Under the pieces are notes generated by a model. That model ran no database searches and was not told the DNA's origin. It saw nothing but the letters and a program-made list of their open reading frames with translations. A program made the translations under genes and the position numbers. A stretch of DNA of 64,000 bases, taken from the NCBI RefSeq assembly GCF_023168405.1, contig NZ_AP025285.1, positions 1,362,001-1,426,000 on the forward strand, given 5' to 3'. This document shows positions 26,581-34,008 of this stretch, piece after piece; position 1 is the stretch's first letter, and each line of letters starts with the position of its first letter. Origin of the DNA: Leptogranulimonas caecicola. Lineage in GTDB: Bacteria > Actinomycetota > Coriobacteriia > Coriobacteriales > Atopobiaceae.

Positions 26581-26625
26581 CATAAAAAACGGCCCTGCAC
26601 CCAAAGAGATGCAGGGCCGATTGGC
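26581..26625 (-). terminator. Terminator of infC-rpmI-rplT
   Basis: CGGCCCTGCA and TGCAGGGCCG form a stem around CCCAAAGAGA and are followed by TTTTTTATG on the minus strand, 10 bases after the rplT stop. Confidence 0.85.
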
Positions 26626-26634
26626 AATGCGAGG

Positions 26635-26994
26635 TTACTGGGCCAGGGCCTTCTTGGCGACCTCGGCCAGCTGGGCGAAGGTGGCCTCGTCCTCGTAGGC
26701 GATCTGGGCGAGCACCTTGCGGTCCAGCTCGATGCCGGCGAGCTTCAAGCCGTGCATGAAGTTGGAGTAGTTGAGCTCGTTCATGCGGGCAGCGGCGTTG
26801 ATGCGCTGGATCCAGAGCTTGCGGATGTCGCGCTTCTTGTTGCGACGATCGCGGTACTGGTACTGCATGGAGTGGCGGCTCTGCTCCTTCATGCCGCGCA
26901 GGGTGCGCGAAGAAGTGCCGTAGTAGCCCTTGGTGCGCTCTTGAAGAGTGTGACGACGCTTTTTGGCGTTAACGGCGCGCTTGACTCGTGCCAT
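26635..26994 (-). CDS. rplT: Ribosomal protein L20
   Basis: 119 residues beginning [14 protein letters not shown], the standard L20 start, very basic and helical; binds 23S rRNA early in 50S assembly. The ATG at 26994 follows AGGAGTTGATTTTC. It is the last gene of the infC-rpmI-rplT operon. L20 often represses its own operon by binding the leader in other bacteria; whether this happens here is not visible. Confidence 0.97.
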   Translation of the reverse strand: MARVKRAVNAKKRRHTLQERTKGYYGTSSRTLRGMKEQSRHSMQYQYRDRRNKKRDIRKLWIQRINAAARMNELNYSNFMHGLKLAGIELDRKVLAQIAYEDEATFAQLAEVAKKALAQ

Positions 26995-27084
26995 GAAAAT
27001 CAACTCCTAACAGGGGCCGCAAGATGCGGCGCAAAGGACCACGCAACGCGGTCAAAGACATGAGTGGGACGGGAAAAGCGCGAG

Positions 27085-27279
27085 CTACTTGCCCATGCGC
27101 TGGGAGACGACCTTGGCGTCGCAGGGCTCCAGGAGCTCCTCTTTGCGGAAGCTGCGGATACGCTTGGGCGACTTCTTGGTGAGGATGTGGCTCTTGAAGG
27201 CCTTGGCGTGCATGATCTTGCCGGTGCCGGTGCGACGGAAGCGCTTGGCGGTGCCCTTGTGGGTCTTCATCTTAGGCAT
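27085..27279 (-). CDS. rpmI: Ribosomal protein L35
   Basis: 64 residues starting [14 protein letters not shown], a small basic 50S protein of standard length. The ATG at 27279 has GAAGGAGAACTAGT upstream, inside the end of infC; only one base separates it from the infC stop, so coupling is likely. Confidence 0.97.
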   Translation of the reverse strand: MPKMKTHKGTAKRFRRTGTGKIMHAKAFKSHILTKKSPKRIRSFRKEELLEPCDAKVVSQRMGK

Positions 27280-27280
27280 A

Positions 27281-27847
27281 CTAGTTCTCCTTCTTATCCT
27301 GGGAGTCTTCGGGGGTCTTCTCGTCGAAGGCGCCCTTGATGGGAGCAACCAGCATGTGCATGTTGCGGCCTTCCATCTTGGGCTGAGACTCTACGGTGGC
27401 ATAGGGCTTGAGGTCGTCGGCGAGGCGCTCGAGCACGTTGAGACCCTGCTCGGGATGCGCCATCTCGCGACCGCGGAACATGATGGTGATTTTTACGCGC
27501 GCGCCCTTCTTGAGGAAACGCAGCACGTGACCTTTTTTGGTCTCATAGTCGCCGGTGTCGATCTTGGGACGGAACTTCATCTCTTTGATCTCGACCTTTT
27601 GCTGGTTCTTGCGAGCGGCCTTTTGTTTGATAGCCTGCTCGTACTTGTACTTGCCGTAGTCCATCACCTTGCATACGGGGGGCTCGGCATTGGGAGCGAT
27701 CTCTACCAGGTCGAGGTTTTGCTCGTCTGCGATGCGCTGGGCATCGCGAATGCCAAAGAGGCCGAGCTGCGAGCCATCGACGCCAATGAGACGGCAGGTA
27801 CGGGCGTTGATTTGGCCATTGATGAGAGGTCCATCGTTCTTGGCTAT
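27281..27847 (-). CDS. infC: Translation initiation factor IF-3
   Basis: IF-3 prevents premature subunit joining and checks the start codon. 188 residues from the proposed start; the typical KNDGPLING opening, the linker with YGKYKYEQ and the C-terminal domain with [25 protein letters not shown] are present. The best ribosome site, AAAGGTAGG, lies 9 bases before an ATA codon at 27847, while the upstream ATG at 27880 has no good site. infC commonly uses AUU or other rare starts for autoregulation, so a non-AUG start is probable. The alternative 199-residue form starts at 27880. Confidence 0.92.
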   Translation of the reverse strand: MAKNDGPLINGQINARTCRLIGVDGSQLGLFGIRDAQRIADEQNLDLVEIAPNAEPPVCKVMDYGKYKYEQAIKQKAARKNQQKVEIKEMKFRPKIDTGDYETKKGHVLRFLKKGARVKITIMFRGREMAHPEQGLNVLERLADDLKPYATVESQPKMEGRNMHMLVAPIKGAFDEKTPEDSQDKKEN

Positions 27848-27927
27848 GTTAAAACACCTACCTTTCTGGGCGATTTGCATCGCCTGTCACTACGTCGCGA
27901 GGATGCGAGGCACCACATCGACGCATA

Positions 27928-27960
27928 GAAAAACCGGAGGCTCCACAGGGGCGCCGCCGG
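27928..27960 (-). terminator. Attenuator-like hairpin in the infC leader
   Basis: On the minus strand CCGGCGGC pairs with GCCTCCGG and is followed by TTTTTC, about 80 bases before infC. In many bacteria this operon is controlled by premature termination in its leader, so this hairpin may be regulatory rather than the end of an upstream gene. Confidence 0.55.
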
Positions 27961-28374
27961 TCCACAGACAAATCTTGTGAGCCCATAAAGGGCGAAAGAT
28001 GCGTTTGTAAGAACCAGCCAGCAGCCTAAAGGCGCCGATCAGGTGGGGACGCAAGGTCCCACTTAGCTGCAGAGGTTTCTGCGCAGTGACAAATACTACT
28101 GCATGCCGAGAAGATCCGCCACCCCAAGGGCTACAACCTTTGGACGACACAAAGAATCTCCACAGCTTTTGGCGCTGGATGCCCAGGGACGAGGAAGATG
28201 ATACCGCCTGGGAAGATGCGAGCTTCTCGGCAAGGCAAAGGTTTTTAGCAAGATACTCCATGGTATTCTAGGACTAGGTCGAGACGCCGGCACTCTTAGG
28301 GTGGCTGCAGCCGGCCGAGCGAGATTGGGACAACCGTCGAACTCGGTCTTTGCAGGCCGAGAAGGGAGTGCGTC
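27961..28374. other. Leader and promoter region of infC and the divergent B3/B4 gene
   Basis: About 410 bases with no convincing gene. A minus-strand frame from 28261 has no recognisable product. Three TGCCGAGAA-type words occur here (28105, 28224 in reverse, 28356), the first two as an inverted pair 112 bases apart. Confidence 0.4.
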
Positions 28375-29100
28375 ATGCAGTCTTTTGTGATCGAACCATC
28401 ATTTTGGGATCTTTTTCCAGAAGCCTCAGTAGGATGTATAGTCGTGCGCGACATGAAGTCGGCCCACGAGGTGAGCCAGGAAGACCGCGCGCGTATCGCC
28501 ACGCTGTTGAGCCAGGCAAACACCCAGGCAACACGCCACCTGGACTCGCCTGCCCTCTCTGAGAATGCGCCCATCAAGGTATGGCGCGACGCCTATAAGA
28601 AGTTCAAGACCAAGCGTGGGGCCCGCTGCTCGGTGGAGAACCTCTTTCGCCGCGTGCTCAAAGACAAGCCGGTGGAGCCCATCACGCCTTCGGTGGATCT
28701 GTACAACATCGTGAGCCTGCGCCACGCCTTCCCGGTGGGCGGCGAGGACGTCAACGCCTTCGTGGGCGATCTGCGTTTAGGCGTCACAGAGGGCGGCGAC
28801 GCATTTTTGCCCCTAGGCGAAGATGCTGAGGATCCCACGCTGGCGGGTGAGGTGTGCTATCGAGACGACGCGGGCGCGGTATGCCGATGCCTCAACTGGA
28901 GAGACGGCCAGCGCACCGCCCTCACCGACGACTCCCACGACGCCTTTCTAGTCATCGAGAACGTGGATCCGGCACGCTCCCAGGATCTCGAAGCAGCCTT
29001 GGCCGACCTAGGGTCCTTGATTGGCGAGTTCCTTGGGGGCACAGTGACCGCTCAAGACATCCTCACTGCCGAGAAGCCCCGGCTCACCCTAGTTGAATAG
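28375..29100 (+). CDS. B3/B4 tRNA-binding domain protein
   Basis: 241 residues matching the free-standing B3/B4 domain (the editing-like module of the phenylalanyl-tRNA synthetase beta chain, COG3382). Segments such as RGARCSVENLFRRVL and LYNIVSLRHAFPVGGEDV are characteristic. Some relatives remove wrongly attached amino acids from tRNA; the substrate here is not known. The ATG follows GGGAGTGCGTC. It stands alone on the plus strand. Confidence 0.85.
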   Translation: MQSFVIEPSFWDLFPEASVGCIVVRDMKSAHEVSQEDRARIATLLSQANTQATRHLDSPALSENAPIKVWRDAYKKFKTKRGARCSVENLFRRVLKDKPVEPITPSVDLYNIVSLRHAFPVGGEDVNAFVGDLRLGVTEGGDAFLPLGEDAEDPTLAGEVCYRDDAGAVCRCLNWRDGQRTALTDDSHDAFLVIENVDPARSQDLEAALADLGSLIGEFLGGTVTAQDILTAEKPRLTLVE

Positions 29101-29205
29101 CCCGAGATGGGTTCCTGCCTTTGATGAGTTGCAACGCTGGAGAGCGCCTGTGGGAGGCTTCATTCCCGCAGGCGCTCCTCTGAAACCCGATGGGCTCTGG
29201 ACACC

Positions 29206-30180
29206 TCAGCCTTCTGCCACAAAGGCTGAAGTGAGATTGCTGGCCACTCCGCACAGCAGGCCGCCGATAGGCCAGGCCAACCAGAAATAGGGGGTTGCAT
29301 AGCCCGGTACGAAGAGCATGACCAGCCCTGCGATGGTGGCGATGAGCATGATGGCGCCGCAGAGACCTCCGGCGATGCGATCGCGGCGGCCTTTGGGCGT
29401 GAGGCCACCATCGTTGGCCACAGGGATTTCTGCAAACTCCGCCGATTGGGAGTTGTAGGAATCGATATCCATACCGCCCCTGAGCATCGAGCCGTAGATG
29501 ATGGACCATACTCCTAGAGCCACGCAGCCCAACAGCAAACCCGCACCTAGCGTGTCTTTGGCCAGGAGACTCTCGATGAGTATGCAGATGCCCACCCCTG
29601 CCAAGATGAGCAAGATGCCTCCCACCAGGTGGCGAATGAAGCTCTCTTGACATTGCTCGCGCTCTTGAGCCGTGTAGAAGTCTTCGATGTAGGGATGATC
29701 CTTCACAAAGGCGGCATGCCTCATGCTTGCAGGAATGATGAGCGCCAAGCCCACTGCCACCAGTGCGAGCAGCCCTATGGCACCCGCTGTCTCAGAGGTT
29801 TTGGCGGCTATTCCCAATACATCGCCAGCGGATTGGATCAGGCACAGCAGCGCCGGCCCCAGAATGAAGCAGCCCACGCCCAGCGAGATGCTCCAGGCAA
29901 AGCCGGTGCGCTCCTCATCGTAGCCGCAAAGGTCTGCAGGCTCTAAGGCCTCGGGTTGGGAGGGCTGGGTTTCTCGGCCGGAAAGATCGCCGCAAACCAG
30001 CTCATCCAAGGTGCATGAGAAGATCTCGCAGAGCTTTAAGAGCTTGTCCATCTCAGGCGTAGACTTGCCGGACTCCCACTTGGTCACCGACTGCCGAGAA
30101 ACCCCCAACAACATGGCCAGTTGCTCTTGGGTCATGGATCGGCTCATGCGCAGGTAGGAGAGGTTGGTACGAAAGCTCAT
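29206..30180 (-). CDS. Membrane-bound Xre-type HTH regulator
   Basis: 324 residues. An Xre-type helix-turn-helix at residues 7-60 (TQEQLAMLLGVSRQSVTKWESGKSTP) is joined to a C-terminal part with about six to eight hydrophobic segments. Such HTH-membrane proteins may sense the envelope or sequester at the membrane. The ATG at 30180 follows GAAAGGCACATT. It is monocistronic and is the last host gene before the prophage. Confidence 0.85.
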   Translation of the reverse strand: MSFRTNLSYLRMSRSMTQEQLAMLLGVSRQSVTKWESGKSTPEMDKLLKLCEIFSCTLDELVCGDLSGRETQPSQPEALEPADLCGYDEERTGFAWSISLGVGCFILGPALLCLIQSAGDVLGIAAKTSETAGAIGLLALVAVGLALIIPASMRHAAFVKDHPYIEDFYTAQEREQCQESFIRHLVGGILLILAGVGICILIESLLAKDTLGAGLLLGCVALGVWSIIYGSMLRGGMDIDSYNSQSAEFAEIPVANDGGLTPKGRRDRIAGGLCGAIMLIATIAGLVMLFVPGYATPYFWLAWPIGGLLCGVASNLTSAFVAEG

Positions 30181-30216
30181 AATGTGCCTTTCAGAGGTTG
30201 GACGAGCAGTGCACAT

Positions 30217-30613
30217 GCTTCCGGCCTGGGCTGTGCACAGGCCATCTGGGGAAGAACGCTGGCTTCACTATGCAGGTGCAAGGGTGCTCATTCTACCAAC
30301 CGGCGGCTTCATTTTGGACTTATTTCAGGCGCCCGTTGGTTGCTAGGCGCAGGTAGATGACCTGGTTGGGGAACTATAGCCCCTACCTATTCGCCCTATT
30401 CTCCATATCCTCACTAATAAGCTGTGGTGGAGATGCCCCAAATGCTCCTATTCGCGTTATTAGAGCATTATCGGCAATGGGCACACGCGTTGCCCATTGC
30501 AGCCACGCCTCTTATGGCGTGAATTTTTCATAGTTGATGCACTTCGCGCACCTTCACAAATGCCTTGCGACCCAGTGCGGCGCTTCAGCCGATTTTGCAT
30601 AATCAAATAAGAA
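30217..30613. other. Host intergenic region before the attachment site
   Basis: About 400 bases with no gene. It includes a perfect inverted repeat (GCAATGGGC at 30474, GCCCATTGC at 30492) and a weak plus-strand hairpin CACGCC/GGCGTG followed by AATTTTT near 30504-30528. Confidence 0.4.
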
Positions 30614-30650
30614 AACAGGCCACCGCCAAACTTGGCGATGACCTGCATGT
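30612..30650 (-). terminator. Terminator downstream of the tRNA-Leu 3' end
   Basis: CAGGTCATCGCC and GGCGGTGGCCTG pair with a few mismatches and are followed on the minus strand by TTTTC. This is the original terminator of the tRNA gene interrupted by the prophage. Confidence 0.65.
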
Positions 30651-30655
30651 TTTCC

Positions 30656-30710
30656 TGGTGCCCGAGGTGAGATTCGAACTCACATGAGCGCGAGCTCAGA
30701 GGTTTTTGAG
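30656..30710 (-). other. Attachment site: 3' half of a tRNA-Leu(CAA) gene
   Basis: On the minus strand the bases from the anticodon loop CTCAAAA through ACCTC, the long variable arm TGAGC-TCGC-GCTCA, the T arm GTGAGTTCGAATCTCAC, the acceptor CTCGGGC and CCA are those of a class II leucine tRNA. The 5' half (which should start GCCCGAG) is absent; phage DNA follows instead. Phages commonly integrate at this position, so this is the attachment end beside the integrase. The intact tRNA should be at the far end, beyond 64 kb. Confidence 0.85.
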
Positions 30711-30828
30711 TTGGCATTAGGTGCAGGCATATTGGCTTGTTACCTGCGCATTCTCAATAACGATGTATAGAAATACTCCCAGTTTTAGCCCATTTTCCTA
30801 CCATCTTGCGAACCCTTGTGTCTGCACG

Positions 30829-31947
30829 TTAATGCAACGACTCTCCTATCCTCTTCGATGCCTGCTCCATAGCTGAGAGTGCCGGGCGGTAGTAGTTTCG
30901 ATAAGTGCTCGTATGCTCGGATCGTCCATGCATCTTGTCCACAAGATCAGGCGCTACGCCTGCATCCAATGCAAGCGTGTCGGATGTGTGCCTAAGCGTT
31001 CCTGGCGGAACAGGTCGCAATCCATTGCGGGCGATCCAGTCTTTCCACCGCTTGTTAAGCTTCCACTCGGTGACGTTGACCATACGCTCTTGAGGGTCAC
31101 ACTGCTTGGCGATCTCCATAAGACGCTGGCGACAGGGGCTAAAGACGGGCACAGACCTCGCTCGGTGATCGTTCTTCATCTCATCCCTAAAACCATTGAC
31201 CTCATTGAAAGTGCAGCGCACAGTGACAGTCATGGTCTCAGTCTCTTTTCCGGTCATGAAGTCGTAAAGACGTGTGACCGAGAGGTCGCAGGGACGGGCG
31301 CCCATAGCCTCGCTCTTGGACAACGTCGAGAGTCCTAGGCAGAAATAGGCTTGCACCTCAATGGGCGCATCGTCGAGCACGTCCATCGCCTGGATGATCT
31401 CGTGGGCATCCCATGGCTGGATAGGCTCTTTGTGCTTTTGGACTACGTTGACTCGGCGCTCGAGCGGCTTCTCTGTGAGATAGCCGTCATCATAGGCGGC
31501 CCTGAGCACGGTGCGGAGCACCGCCTTACATTGCCTGGGAGATGCCGACTCGCGAATGATGGCTGCAGCTTTGTCATGGGTGATGCGGTCGAGCCGTAAG
31601 CCGCCGATCTTAGGCAGAACATAGGCTTTCATTACATAGTCATAGCCCTTGAGGGTGGTTGGAGCCCTGGGCTTTCCTCGATTGCTTGGCGCATCCCTAA
31701 AGAAGGACCAGTAGTAGGTCGAAAGGGTCATCGAGTCGCCGGTGAAGTCTGATGCACCGAGCTGCTTGGCCATGCGCACAACTTCTGCCTCTGCCTCATC
31801 GCTTGTCACGTTGTGCAGTGTCTTGGTAAGCACGCGACGCTTGCCGTCGCTCCTATAGCCACGCGACACTCTGATTTTGCAGCTCTTGCCATCGTCAGAC
31901 CACTGAATGTTGCCCATCTTCCGATAATTGGTTTTCCGCTTGGCCAT
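30829..31947 (-). CDS. Tyrosine recombinase (phage integrase 1), atypical catalytic residues
   Basis: 372 residues with the layout of a phage integrase: N-terminal arm-binding part, core-binding helical region (about 75-170) and a catalytic domain ending TYRNYYRP. It lies 118 bases from the tRNA-Leu attachment site and reads toward it, the usual position. The conserved first arginine (GLR-x-GE) appears here as LSKSE, that is Ser, and the box III region reads MHGRS instead of a GH pair; the box II LRHT and the tyrosine remain. It may be a divergent or impaired enzyme. The ATG at 31947 follows GGCGGGTGCC, close behind hicB. Confidence 0.85.
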   Translation of the reverse strand: MAKRKTNYRKMGNIQWSDDGKSCKIRVSRGYRSDGKRRVLTKTLHNVTSDEAEAEVVRMAKQLGASDFTGDSMTLSTYYWSFFRDAPSNRGKPRAPTTLKGYDYVMKAYVLPKIGGLRLDRITHDKAAAIIRESASPRQCKAVLRTVLRAAYDDGYLTEKPLERRVNVVQKHKEPIQPWDAHEIIQAMDVLDDAPIEVQAYFCLGLSTLSKSEAMGARPCDLSVTRLYDFMTGKETETMTVTVRCTFNEVNGFRDEMKNDHRARSVPVFSPCRQRLMEIAKQCDPQERMVNVTEWKLNKRWKDWIARNGLRPVPPGTLRHTSDTLALDAGVAPDLVDKMHGRSEHTSTYRNYYRPALSAMEQASKRIGESLH

Positions 31948-31961
31948 GGCACCCGCCTCTT

Positions 31962-32372
31962 TTACCGATCGCTCTTACGAGCCTCCACCGACGCCACAGA
32001 CACCATCCTGGTGGCGCCTACTCGCCAGGATTCAAGCAGCCCAGCATCGCAAAGCTGGGCCACGCGCTGACGAGAGAGACCCAGTGCCCTGGCTGCCTCG
32101 GCGGAAGACATAGCCGGCACGTCTGCCAAAGAGGTATCCACCGACACCACCAGGATGGAGCCGCCCTGTCTTGGCTCATTTCCAAGAGGAAGGCTGGGCA
32201 TAGGCTCATCGCGCATAAGGAAGTCCTGGGCATAGCCGCGCACGTAGTCCACGCACATGGCGACGGCGTCGGCACGGCTTAGGCCTTCAGTGCCGGCACC
32301 GAGCCCAAAGGCATAGCAGACACAGCGGCCTTCCTCATGAACCATTTCAAACTCGCATGTAAGGGTAGCCAT
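31962..32372 (-). CDS. hicB: HicB-type antitoxin with C-terminal HTH
   Basis: 136 residues. The N-terminal part is a HicB-like fold (MATLTCEFEMVHEEGRCVC...) and the C-terminal part is a helix-turn-helix of the excisionase/MerR kind (SAEAARALGLSRQRVAQLCDAGLLE). It would neutralise HicA and repress the operon. The ATG follows AAAGGAGCCACT, 45 bases after hicA, in the usual toxin-first order. The HTH is of a type also used by excisionases, and the gene is next to the integrase, so a second role in excision cannot be excluded. Confidence 0.75.
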   Translation of the reverse strand: MATLTCEFEMVHEEGRCVCYAFGLGAGTEGLSRADAVAMCVDYVRGYAQDFLMRDEPMPSLPLGNEPRQGGSILVVSVDTSLADVPAMSSAEAARALGLSRQRVAQLCDAGLLESWRVGATRMVSVASVEARKSDR

Positions 32373-32417
32373 AGTGGCTCCTTTCTATTGATAACGGACG
32401 GCCCGAGGGCCGGGCCC

Positions 32418-32591
32418 CTAGCGGAGCCCGGCTTGTCTGAGGATCCTATTCGCAAGTCCCTCACCGATGTCCTTGTGAGCCGGAACCATCACGGTGACGT
32501 TTCCCTTGCGAAACTTGAGGTGGCCTCTTTGGCCGATGTAGACGAACCCGGCCGCCTCAAGCTTGCGGATGATCTCTCTTTGCTTGGCCAT
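32418..32591 (-). CDS. hicA: HicA-type mRNA interferase toxin
   Basis: 57 residues: MAKQREIIRKLEAAGF, then GQRGHLKFRKGNVTVMVPAHKD, the double-stranded-RNA-binding-like fold of HicA with the catalytic histidine in RGHLKF. Cuts mRNA when not held by HicB. The ATG at 32591 is set by GGAGGTACGG directly upstream. Part of a prophage addiction/defence pair. Confidence 0.85.
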   Translation of the reverse strand: MAKQREIIRKLEAAGFVYIGQRGHLKFRKGNVTVMVPAHKDIGEGLANRILRQAGLR

Positions 32592-32612
32592 CCGTACCTC
32601 CTTTCCATGTCT

Positions 32613-32647
32613 ATATATTGACACTGTCTATTGTCGTTGTCAATACT
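32613..32647 (-). promoter_or_regulatory. hicAB promoter with inverted repeat
   Basis: On the minus strand TTGACA and CAATAT are 17 bases apart. The same bases form an inverted repeat ATTGACA..TGTCAAT, a likely operator for HicB autorepression. The ribosome site of hicA lies just downstream. Confidence 0.6.
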
Positions 32648-32729
32648 AGAAAGGAGGTATTTTAGTTTGAAAAGGCATTGCGTTAGGTTGAACAAAGTAT
32701 TCATAGGGAGTCATTTTAAAAACGCTGTT

Positions 32730-33623
32730 TTAAATTGGTTTGTCCAGAATTCCCATTATCTTCATCACTTTTGTTTTCAACCCAGAATCAGAGGAGAGCC
32801 TGCCAAGTACTTGATCTATCTGATTAACTATTAGTCCCTGATATTCTCCATCCGTCATCACGAGCTTCAATTTTTGACATAACTCTGCGTATCTAACGTC
32901 TTTATTTCTGCCAAACCTGGCACAGAATAGTCTTTCTCCATGAGCACAGGTGTTTCTAAAGTTGTTGGCAGTTTCATAGACTCTGCTTACCTTCTTTTGC
33001 AAAACCCTTTTGCCAACAGCTTCTGATAGATACTGTGCAGTTCTAATCTGATCTGCAGTGGTCATAAGGTTATAAAAATTTGACATGACACCAAATGTAA
33101 GACAACCGCTAACCACCCAAAGGGGAACACCGTGCTCCCTATTCATATAGTGCTTTATATAGTCTTTCCTTCTGTTGTCTTTTGCGGTCTCTAAAGAATG
33201 TATTAATTTACCTAAATTCTTTTGATAATCTCTACCCTGCGGGTATTGATCTACTGTTCTGTAATTACTTTGATCTAAGTAGTCTTCTACTCCCCTGTGG
33301 CTATAACAGAAAGCATGAACAGTAGCTGTTTTCAAGCGGCTTTCCACTACCAGAATTGCATCTAAGGTTCTATTGCGAAGCTCTCGATCAAAGTTATAAA
33401 GAGTAGTTAGCTGCTCAAAAGTGCATCCTTGGACATAGATTTCATGACCTCTAGTACTCCGGCCTCTATCTAAGAACAATTCCTTATATCCATTGACCAC
33501 TCGGTAATAATTGTTGCTGAGCAAGAATCTCTTGGCCATTTCTTTATCAGATACGACCATCCCTCGGTCTTCCAGTTTAGCAATTTGCTCTTCTATGGTC
33601 GTAAAGGGGTGGACATCTCCCAT
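32730..33623 (-). CDS. Abi_2 (AbiD/AbiF) family abortive-infection protein
   Basis: 297 residues. The N-terminal TTIEEQIAKLEDRGM, the middle LYNFDRELRNRTLDAILVVES and the C-terminal RNTCAHGERLF (an R-x4-H HEPN nuclease motif) fit the Abi_2 family, which gives abortive infection against phages and is thought to cut RNA. The ATG at 33623 follows AAAAGGATTGTT; the upstream in-frame codon has no site. A structured leader lies just upstream. The gene is AT-rich compared with the neighbours, suggesting separate acquisition. Confidence 0.88.
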   Translation of the reverse strand: MGDVHPFTTIEEQIAKLEDRGMVVSDKEMAKRFLLSNNYYRVVNGYKELFLDRGRSTRGHEIYVQGCTFEQLTTLYNFDRELRNRTLDAILVVESRLKTATVHAFCYSHRGVEDYLDQSNYRTVDQYPQGRDYQKNLGKLIHSLETAKDNRRKDYIKHYMNREHGVPLWVVSGCLTFGVMSNFYNLMTTADQIRTAQYLSEAVGKRVLQKKVSRVYETANNFRNTCAHGERLFCARFGRNKDVRYAELCQKLKLVMTDGEYQGLIVNQIDQVLGRLSSDSGLKTKVMKIMGILDKPI

Positions 33624-33639
33624 AACAATCCTTTTCGAC

Positions 33640-33725
33640 AACAAGAAAGGGGCCGTACCCGAAGGCGCGCACCCCTTTCCAGATGTCAGCCGAACGAAGT
33701 GCTGACACCAGATCCGTGATGACAG
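33640..33725 (-). ncRNA. Structured leader of the Abi_2 gene, abiF-RNA-like
   Basis: On the minus strand two hairpins lie between the upstream region and the Abi_2 ribosome site: TGTCAGC..GCTGACA (33685-33708) and AAAGGGG with an inner GCC-TTCG-GGT loop closing on CCCCTTT (33646-33680). A conserved RNA motif called abiF RNA is known upstream of AbiF genes; position and two-hairpin form agree with it. The match to that family was not tested here. Confidence 0.55.
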
Positions 33726-34008
33726 TCTATCCTACAAGAGAATTATTATTTATAACAATCCGAGATATATCACCGAATGGGCTACGTAAACACTATGATC
33801 TGTGCACTTAAGCGTAGTGCACAGATCAATGATGGTGTCCAAAGGACAAAAACTGGGCATCGGACCAATTGGCATCAATAGTGATTCTGCAATTCCCGCT
33901 CCCATTTGTATTCCGAAATCAAAAAACACGAGAACACGTCCCTTAAGCCAGTCTCGGTAATTTTGCGGGTGATTAATCACTTAACATTGGAGGCCATTGG
34001 AACATGTC
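33726..34008. other. Region between the Abi_2 leader and the next gene
   Basis: About 280 bases. A minus-strand frame of 76 codons starting GTG (33750-33980) lacks a good ribosome site and has no recognisable relatives. It may be a decayed or chance frame. Confidence 0.35.

Larger units (their letters stand above)
25811..26634. other. Long intergenic region rich in short repeats
   Basis: More than 800 bases with no sizeable gene. It contains a 13-base-arm hairpin at 26058-26090 without a T run, five copies of a 13-base word GCCTACTAAGTAC between 26183 and 26358, a tiny minus-strand frame (26350-26418) and a 24-base tandem duplication (26451-26498). Confidence 0.6.

Noticed and set aside
30656-30740. 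Complete tRNA gene
   Set aside because: The 5' acceptor and D arm are missing; only the 3' half remains.
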